Shown here: piece by piece, positions 57,698 through 64,000 of the stretch
Numbering within the stretch: position 1 is the stretch's first letter
How the letters are laid out: the number at the start of each line of letters is the position of its first letter
The notes under the pieces: generated by a model
Seen by the model: the letters and a program-made list of their open reading frames with translations, nothing else
Database searches by the model: none
What the model was told of the DNA's origin: nothing
Source of the DNA: a virus
Virus record (IMG/VR): IMGVR_UViG_3300013212_000072
Span: 1 to 64,000 of that record
Strand: one strand, 5' to 3'
Length of the DNA: 64,000 bases
Position numbers and translations under genes: made by a program

Positions 57698-57757
57698 ACC
57701 TCTTTATGTTGTTCCATAATCTGGGATATATAATATAAATAAAAAGAGGTGTCCTAG
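57698..57757 (+). promoter_or_regulatory. Late-type promoter of the 1525-aa gene, flanked by short complementary arms
   Basis: GGATATATAATATAAAT at 57724-57740 matches the endonuclease promoters. ACCTCTTT (57698-57705) is complementary to AAAGAGGT (57743-57750), so a weak version of the promoter-in-a-loop layout exists here. Confidence 0.5.
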
Positions 57758-60700
57758 ATGGCTACAATTAATACTAGTACTGTAAACAATTCAATAGATA
57801 ATAAATCTTTTGTTTTATTAAGAACAAACCCAAAGTTAACAAGTAACTCAAAGTTACTTGTTAACTCTAATGGTGACCTATTCTTAAGTTCTTTTAGAGC
57901 AAATAAAGAACTTTCTAAAATTGAGTATCAAAAATATGAGGTTAAATCTTCTGGGATATATTCTATCGATATCGCTAATTTCTATAGAAATCTTCCACTA
58001 ACCCAAAGATATGAAACTCTTAGAGCATCTTCAGATATTACCCTATTTTCTGAGTATGAATTTCAATACGAAGACCAGTATCAATATGGTGCAATCCAAA
58101 ATACTACTAAATTATATGATGAGCAATATAAAATATTTGCTCCAATTTGGCTTGAAAAACAAGTACCTTCTAAATTTGTAATTTATAGAATCGAGGACGT
58201 TGATTATGCAACTAACTATAGTGAAGATACTATCGGACAAAATTCTAGGATTTTAGAACTTCTTAAAAATGCAACAATAATTAAAACAATTGATTTAGGT
58301 AAATCTTCAAAAATTGGAGAATACTTAAATACTCATGTTAACGATAAAAGATTTCCAAACTCAGCGCTTACTATAAATTTTAAAGAAGGTTCTCAATCAA
58401 CATTTAATGGTATTGATATTGTCAATGGTGGATTTACTGTTAAAACAGAGCAATTAGACAGAGATTATGTTCAAGTTGATTATCCTGAAATTTTTAGCAA
58501 CCAAACCATAACAAATGGATTTGAAAGAAATGGTATTGTTTCTGCTAATATAATTAATTTAGAATTTTTGTTTGATGATTATACTGCAGAAAACTATAAA
58601 ATTTATCGATACTTTGGTATTTATGTAGATGATATTGACGAGGGAGACTTTGGTTCTATTGGACTTGATTCTCATGGTTATTTGAATATTGAATATAATA
58701 GTTACAAAACATTTTATGACTTAAGTCAATTTTCAATTTCAATTACTGATATTAATATGTTTCCTGGAAACGATCAATTCCAAATTCCAACGCTTCAATA
58801 TGTTAAAGACAAAATAGGTACTTTTTATAATATAAAAAATTCAACTAGCAAATTAATTAATGCAGGTAATTCGGGACTTGGCATACCTCCAATATGGTCT
58901 TATAAGTTTTTAATCTCTCCAAATAACAATGATGAAAAATCTTTTATTGGATATGCAAAAAATGGTAAGAAAATAACAGCAGATCTAAAAAAACCAAGCT
59001 ACAAAGGATTTATTAAAGTAACTATAAAAGATATTCCAAGTGCTAATGATAGAGTTTTTATTGGAGATAAAACGGAACTTCAAATCTCGCAATACAATTT
59101 AGGAGACTATATTGTTGTTGCAAGTGCAGATCCTATGCTTCCTCCTGGTAGAGCAAATGGAAATAAGTTTTCAAACCAAGGAAGTTTACAACAAATAGCA
59201 ATCGCATTTGCCTCTGCTATTAACAATGGAGAAATTATAACGTATAAAACAAAAGTTATTGATACTTCGATAATTATTGAAGAGATAGTTTCTGGAAATA
59301 AAAGAAGACAAACAGCGTTTGGCGTATATAACCTTAATTTTGTTGATTTTATTACAGTTGAGGATAGTGAATTTAATGATATTGGTCTAACTCCATATAT
59401 CCCAAGCGATTGGAGTATATGGACAACTATAGCAGGATCAGTTGAAGGGCAATCAATTCTTGTTAAGTCTTCAGAAATTGGGAATGTACAGGTTGGAGAA
59501 TATTTAAAACAAAAAGATTCTGATAAATTTGTTAAAATTATAGAAATTAATCGGGACCCATTTGATACTGATTATTATAGAGTTATTTTAGATAGGGTCA
59601 CAAAACTTTCAAATGATAGAGTATATGAAGTTTACGATGAATATAAAACAGTTCATGGTAGATTTGCAGCATACGATTTTAAAGATTTCGATTTTGATTT
59701 TTATTCAACCAGAAACTCAGACTTAGGAGACCTTGTTTATGATAAAATTAAAATTAGAAAAAATAATCCAGAATTTATAAGCACAGCAGAAACACCTTCA
59801 ATACCTGAGTATATTGATGTTGTAGAGGATGTTAATGCACAATCTTTTTATTCAGGCCTTAGAGATATTTTATCTGGAGAAACTTCAAACACGGTCGTGA
59901 AAACAGAATTATTAAACGAATATGACCGACTTAAAGAAAATAGTCTTAAAGAAACCGCTCTTTTAAGTAGAGTTGTTCCTACTATTTGTAAATATGAACT
60001 TAAAGACGCATCAAACGCTAGAAATTTACCATACATTTTAAATGTTAATGAAGCGTTTGGAGATGATAATTTATCGCCAAATATAGAATTAGATTCAAAA
60101 AGAAATGTTGAATTTTTAAATATGGAACATTTCTATCTAAATAAGATTCCAACTAATATATTAAGTGATAGAAAAGACTTAAATAATTATTTAGATTTTG
60201 CAAATGATGGAGGTTTAACGGTTGATAAATTAAAAAGAACTGATTTCAATTTCTTTGATAAACATTTCAATTGGACTGGATATGTTAAATACGGAGCAAA
60301 TGAAACATGGTTTAATAATAAACCAAAAAGATTATGGTCTAAATTTGATATAGGTAATTTTGAAAAAAATTCATCAACTGTTTTTAGAGGCCTTCGATAT
60401 GTTTTCCAAAAAAGAAAAGAAATTACAAATGATATTCCAACTGAATTCTTAAAAGGAATCGATATTAGTGATTATAAATTTGGAGCATATCTTAATTATG
60501 TTAGTGATAATACTATTACTTCAAATTCAATCGTCTTTAATTGTATTAAAAATGACAAGTTTAAATTTATATGCGTTGAAATATCATTAAATGTTGAAGA
60601 AAATGATATAGCGGAAGATGAACTAAATCGATATTTATTGTATACTTTAACTGATTTAAAGGACAATATTACAGGCGATATTATTAATACTAGTATTCCA

Positions 60701-62335
60701 TTTCGTATTGATATTGCAGGAGCCTTTCCAGGGGTTGATGAAAATGGATTGGAAGGTGAAGACATTCCTTTTATTGTTAGAGCCCATGATACTTCAATTT
60801 CTGCAGGAGATGCAAAGTTTACTAATTTTGTTAAAAGGGATTCTTTTGGTGAATATTCTTGGATATATTTTGATGCGCCATCAGAAACATATGCCGTAAA
60901 GGTTATTGATGTTATTGATGACTATTCAATTTTAGTAAGTGGATATCCTTGGAAATTTAATATAGCTTTAGCCACACCAATTACAGATGAAAATGAACCT
61001 GATCCTCGATTAACTCCGGAACTTTTTTCATTAGTGCCTATTACAGGTCCTTTTTATTATTCACAAGGAGGTAAAAATGAATTTGCTAATTTACTAGATT
61101 CAATTAGTGCTTATAAATATTCTCAAAGATTTAATTCTTTTGGGCAGATAAATTATATTACAATTCCAGCGGATGGAACTCTAGCAACTGAAAATGATTT
61201 TATTCTTTCAGTAGAATCTGGAGTTGATGTTACAAAACCTTCTATTATCCAGCCGGCGGCAGATGCAGAAAGACCAAAGGCATATAGATTGTCCTCAAAT
61301 CAAATTGGTAATGTTATAGAAGAAAGAGAAGATGGAGGATATGTATCTATTTTAAGAAGAATGAATGGAGATTATAATCCTATATTCAATGATATTATAA
61401 CATTCTCTGATATTAATTCCGATAAAAAAGTTGAATTAGAATCTATATTCCCTCCGGAAGAACCTGAAGTTGAAGATGCTGCATTAGTTACTTACAATAA
61501 ATTAAATGGTAAGGGAATCTCTTTTGATTCTTTTAAAGAAAATACAACTAATTATGGTTTTATTAGTAACTATTTTTATCATAAAGTTAATGAACAGGAC
61601 TCAAAAAATATATTAAAACTTTCTCAAACAACTGATAAATTACCGTTGTACCCTTTGATTGGTGAAATTGCAATTGATAAAAAAGATATTAATGTTTTTA
61701 AATCTAAGTATTCAAATGATTATTTTACAAGAGCCCTAAGTGGCGGAGAATTTGAAGTAACAAATGGAACCCTAAGTCCTGTAGAAAAGAAAACATTCAT
61801 GACATCAACCATTATGAAAGTTAGAGATACTTATGACATAACAAAGTTTGATAATACTTACGAAGTTTCAATCGAAGTCCTAGATAAAATAAGATTTGCT
61901 CAATCAAATACAACATCTATACATTGGATTGAAGATGCATCTCAAGTTATTGCAGATTTTTATTTGCCAACTGCTATATTAAATGAACTAATTGAAGATG
62001 GAATTGAAAATAATTTTAGAAGGTATGTTAGTGCTGCAAATTCATATGGAGATAAATCTTCGATAAAAGATGATTTGCAAATATACTCAAAGTCAAATAT
62101 ATCTCCTCGTTTTATTATTGATTCAATTAAAATATATGGAATTGAGGCTAAAGGATTAGAGACTAATTTTGTATCGGTTACTCAAACTTCGCAATTGACC
62201 CTTGATAATTATGTAGAATTGACTAATTTTAACATTCAAAGTTATCAAAATGACGGATTAAGTTTTAGACTAATATATAATAAAAAACATGGGTATTCTT
62301 ATAACTTTAAAATACACATTAAAATACAAGCATAA
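57758..62335 (+). CDS. Giant structural protein, 1525 aa
   Basis: Starts MATINTSTVNNSIDNKSFVL. Very large, beta-rich, Asp/Asn/Ile-rich, without enzyme motifs; the N-terminal segment F-V-L-L-R-T-N-P-K-L-T-S-N-S-K is a recurring start in large baseplate proteins of Bacteroidota-type T4-like phages as far as I recall. Tandem arrangement with the 1240-aa gene suggests that both build the outer baseplate or the long fibres. It ends 3 bases before the collagen-like fibre gene. Confidence 0.7.
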   Translation: MATINTSTVNNSIDNKSFVLLRTNPKLTSNSKLLVNSNGDLFLSSFRANKELSKIEYQKYEVKSSGIYSIDIANFYRNLPLTQRYETLRASSDITLFSEYEFQYEDQYQYGAIQNTTKLYDEQYKIFAPIWLEKQVPSKFVIYRIEDVDYATNYSEDTIGQNSRILELLKNATIIKTIDLGKSSKIGEYLNTHVNDKRFPNSALTINFKEGSQSTFNGIDIVNGGFTVKTEQLDRDYVQVDYPEIFSNQTITNGFERNGIVSANIINLEFLFDDYTAENYKIYRYFGIYVDDIDEGDFGSIGLDSHGYLNIEYNSYKTFYDLSQFSISITDINMFPGNDQFQIPTLQYVKDKIGTFYNIKNSTSKLINAGNSGLGIPPIWSYKFLISPNNNDEKSFIGYAKNGKKITADLKKPSYKGFIKVTIKDIPSANDRVFIGDKTELQISQYNLGDYIVVASADPMLPPGRANGNKFSNQGSLQQIAIAFASAINNGEIITYKTKVIDTSIIIEEIVSGNKRRQTAFGVYNLNFVDFITVEDSEFNDIGLTPYIPSDWSIWTTIAGSVEGQSILVKSSEIGNVQVGEYLKQKDSDKFVKIIEINRDPFDTDYYRVILDRVTKLSNDRVYEVYDEYKTVHGRFAAYDFKDFDFDFYSTRNSDLGDLVYDKIKIRKNNPEFISTAETPSIPEYIDVVEDVNAQSFYSGLRDILSGETSNTVVKTELLNEYDRLKENSLKETALLSRVVPTICKYELKDASNARNLPYILNVNEAFGDDNLSPNIELDSKRNVEFLNMEHFYLNKIPTNILSDRKDLNNYLDFANDGGLTVDKLKRTDFNFFDKHFNWTGYVKYGANETWFNNKPKRLWSKFDIGNFEKNSSTVFRGLRYVFQKRKEITNDIPTEFLKGIDISDYKFGAYLNYVSDNTITSNSIVFNCIKNDKFKFICVEISLNVEENDIAEDELNRYLLYTLTDLKDNITGDIINTSIPFRIDIAGAFPGVDENGLEGEDIPFIVRAHDTSISAGDAKFTNFVKRDSFGEYSWIYFDAPSETYAVKVIDVIDDYSILVSGYPWKFNIALATPITDENEPDPRLTPELFSLVPITGPFYYSQGGKNEFANLLDSISAYKYSQRFNSFGQINYITIPADGTLATENDFILSVESGVDVTKPSIIQPAADAERPKAYRLSSNQIGNVIEEREDGGYVSILRRMNGDYNPIFNDIITFSDINSDKKVELESIFPPEEPEVEDAALVTYNKLNGKGISFDSFKENTTNYGFISNYFYHKVNEQDSKNILKLSQTTDKLPLYPLIGEIAIDKKDINVFKSKYSNDYFTRALSGGEFEVTNGTLSPVEKKTFMTSTIMKVRDTYDITKFDNTYEVSIEVLDKIRFAQSNTTSIHWIEDASQVIADFYLPTAILNELIEDGIENNFRRYVSAANSYGDKSSIKDDLQIYSKSNISPRFIIDSIKIYGIEAKGLETNFVSVTQTSQLTLDNYVELTNFNIQSYQNDGLSFRLIYNKKHGYSYNFKIHIKIQA

Positions 62336-62338
62336 TTA

Positions 62339-63952
62339 ATGGCTATTAATATAAAAGAACTTTTTGTAACTGATCTCGATCCAAATAGTGGAGCCTGGTG
62401 GTCTGTTGACAAGGTCGATAAGATTAATTATAATTTTAATCAGTTTTTAAACGGAGGTGCACCAGGACCTCAGGGTACTATCGGAGTAGATGGCGGGTTT
62501 GGTCAAACTGGACCCCAAGGAGACACTGGATATAAAGGTTCCCAAGGTTTTCAAGGGTATCAAGGCTCCGGAATTTTTAATGAGTGGGAATATTTTCCAG
62601 AGGGCGATGGTTTGCCAGGATATTTATCTCCTAGAAAAAATACTATTGGAGTAAATCAATCGGCACCAGTTGCTCTAAGAATAGGATTCCAAGGCAATGA
62701 TACTGGAGTATATAATGTAGGCTCTGCACAACAGGCTACACCTATTCAAATCGTAAAAGCTAGAGATAGTTGGGTTAATTTAAGAGTTGAAGATAACGGA
62801 GGTTTTAATGGTTATAATTTTGGGTTTGATATTGATTGTGGTTGTCCCGGTGATGCGCATTTTAAGATTTCTCCAGGGCTTGCAGGTACTGAATTTAGAA
62901 TTATTTATACAGCAGAAAATATAGTACTAAAAACAGGAGATACACATACTTCTTTAATAGATTCAATCACTATCACAAACTCTGAAATTACTGTAAACAC
63001 AGGAGGAAATTCCGGAGTTCCATTTTTTCTAGGAGAGCCTTCGGGTAAAACTACAAAATCTAAAGATGCATTTATATTTACTACAGGCGCTATAAAAGAT
63101 AGAGTTCTTGTTTCTAATAATACTAATGGAAACGTTGAATGGAAAGATGCTAAAAAAGTCTTTGGTACATTTCCAATAGGTTCTATAATTTCAATTAGGC
63201 CGGATGAATTTAATACTGATCATTTTTGGCTAAATGACTCAGTAGATGTTGCTTCAGGTTCTCTATTAAATAATATATATGGAAGAGGAAAGATAGGTAC
63301 AGATTTTGAAAGATGGTACCTTTGTAATGGAGAGACCTGGGAAACGGAAGAGGGGTTTAATCAATATTTAACGCCAGATCTAAATAATTTTAGTTATACC
63401 ATAAGCGCAAATGGAGGTGCTCAAAGTTTGGTTACAGCGCCTGAGCTGGATCCAATAGTAATTGGAGGATATGATTTAACGATGTATGCAAATACAGATA
63501 TAGATGGATTATACAAAATAGAATTTACTACCCGTATTTTAGATAATGACACATCACCCGGAAATAATACTATTTCTATGCCAATTTCTGGTTCTACGCA
63601 TACCGTAAGTTCGATGATTCATATTGTTTATTTAGAAAATCCAAATTTAAAATGGTCAGTTGGTGGAAGTAGCACTCCTCCGGTTACTGTAAATACAATT
63701 ACTTTAACAGAGCCAGGTGCTACCGACGCATTAACATGCAATTTACCACTGACATCTTATTATGATTGGAATGGACCTGATGCAACAACTTGGAATACTT
63801 TTGAAGTTTCTTCATCAGTATATAAATTGTTTAATCTTAATACCACAATATATGCCCCATCTGGATGGTATACTAATATTTATGGATATCCAATATATTG
63901 GAGCTCAAGCATTGGTAAATTTACTCAAAGAGGAACTTTATGTACTACGTAA
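62339..63952 (+). CDS. Tail fibre with collagen-like segment and collar-type domain, 537 aa
   Basis: Residues 40-78 are thirteen Gly-X-Y triplets (G-A-P-G-P-Q-G-T-I onward), a short collagen-like triple helix. The N-terminal ~40 residues (W-W-S-V-D-K-V-D-K-I-N-Y-N-F-N-Q-F) are probably the attachment module. From ~275 on, F-P-I-G-S-I-I-S-I-R-P and W-Y-L-C-N-G-E-T-W match the phage tail-collar domain. The C-terminal ~150 residues likely carry the receptor-binding part, with W-Y-T-N-I-Y-G-Y-P-I-Y-W-S near the end. Confidence 0.85.
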   Translation: MAINIKELFVTDLDPNSGAWWSVDKVDKINYNFNQFLNGGAPGPQGTIGVDGGFGQTGPQGDTGYKGSQGFQGYQGSGIFNEWEYFPEGDGLPGYLSPRKNTIGVNQSAPVALRIGFQGNDTGVYNVGSAQQATPIQIVKARDSWVNLRVEDNGGFNGYNFGFDIDCGCPGDAHFKISPGLAGTEFRIIYTAENIVLKTGDTHTSLIDSITITNSEITVNTGGNSGVPFFLGEPSGKTTKSKDAFIFTTGAIKDRVLVSNNTNGNVEWKDAKKVFGTFPIGSIISIRPDEFNTDHFWLNDSVDVASGSLLNNIYGRGKIGTDFERWYLCNGETWETEEGFNQYLTPDLNNFSYTISANGGAQSLVTAPELDPIVIGGYDLTMYANTDIDGLYKIEFTTRILDNDTSPGNNTISMPISGSTHTVSSMIHIVYLENPNLKWSVGGSSTPPVTVNTITLTEPGATDALTCNLPLTSYYDWNGPDATTWNTFEVSSSVYKLFNLNTTIYAPSGWYTNIYGYPIYWSSSIGKFTQRGTLCTT

Positions 63953-63973
63953 TTAAAATAATATATAATCTAA

Positions 63974-64000
63974 ATGATAATTAACCTTAAACAGATACGA
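63974..64000 (+). CDS. Start of a further gene (cut by the window edge)
   Basis: ATG at 63974 opens M-I-I-N-L-K-Q-I-R to the last base. It is preceded by AATATATAATCTAA, the late-type promoter form, 22 bases after the fibre stop. Product not identifiable. Confidence 0.55.

Overview
The window is a segment of a large, AT-rich genome of a contractile-tailed (T4-type) bacteriophage. The virion part encodes a baseplate in recognisable order: a gp53/LysM-like wedge protein, a gpD/gp27-like hub, a gp5-type OB-fold spike, gp25, a gp6/baseplate-J protein, then very large baseplate and fibre proteins. Three features suggest a host in the Bacteroidota (Flavobacteriia-like); this is inference. Start codons are preceded by A/T-rich leaders with almost no Shine-Dalgarno sequence. 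A repeated promoter core, TATATTTAC, resembles the Bacteroidota -7 box TAnnTTTG. The tail-fibre modules are of kinds common in phages of that phylum. All three stop codons are used normally.

Layout. 0-1.9 kb: end of a tail-fibre region (end of a lectin-like protein, a mosaic fibre, a small accessory protein). 1.9-4.7 kb: HAD phosphatase, a PD-(D/E)XK-like protein, and two small proteins (ADP-ribosyltransferase-like and ParB-like) that start with the same N-terminal peptide. 4.7-5.5 and 10.4-11.8 kb: two GC-rich, repeat-rich islands without credible genes. They bracket a block of leftward genes (RadA-like ATPase, DUF932-like protein, small ORFs) that ends at a 42-bp inverted repeat carrying divergent promoters. 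11.8-22.4 kb: rightward metabolic and proteostasis genes: a Clp unfoldase without N-domain, a ThyA-family enzyme with the dCMP-hydroxymethylase Asn-to-Asp change, ClpP, a two-domain glycosyltransferase, a DEDDy exonuclease, a DnaJ, and four small proteins with a UVR-like tail. 22.4-30.5 kb: phoH, rnhB, uvsE and dCMP deaminase, invaded by three homing endonucleases. 30.5-32.9 kb: small overlapping unknown genes. 32.9-64 kb: tail and baseplate genes, interrupted by an S1-domain protein, a candidate internal head protein, a fourth homing endonuclease and an amidoligase/pentapeptide fusion.

How it fits together. The phage carries its own protein quality-control set (Clp ATPase, ClpP, DnaJ), nucleotide enzymes that could support modified cytosine (dCMP-hydroxymethylase-like, dCMP deaminase), repair enzymes (UvsE, RadA-like, RNase HII) and an S1-type RNA-binding protein that may favour its own leaderless-type or A-rich mRNAs. 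Several proteins share a short N-terminal peptide ending in L-x-E, the kind of site cut by T4-type prohead proteases. They are candidates for proteins packaged in the head and injected with the DNA.

Most unusual. (1) Two unrelated homing endonucleases, in phoH and uvsE, each sit between a complete gene and an orphaned, synonymously diverged copy of that gene's 3' end. This looks like insertion combined with replacement of the target's tail by a recoded one. (2) Several genes, most clearly the three GIY-YIG endonucleases, have a promoter-like GATATATAAT box flanked by complementary arms. Read-through RNA would bury the start codon, while RNA from the internal promoter would not. (3) One GIY-YIG gene is frameshifted by a 7-nt tandem duplication.
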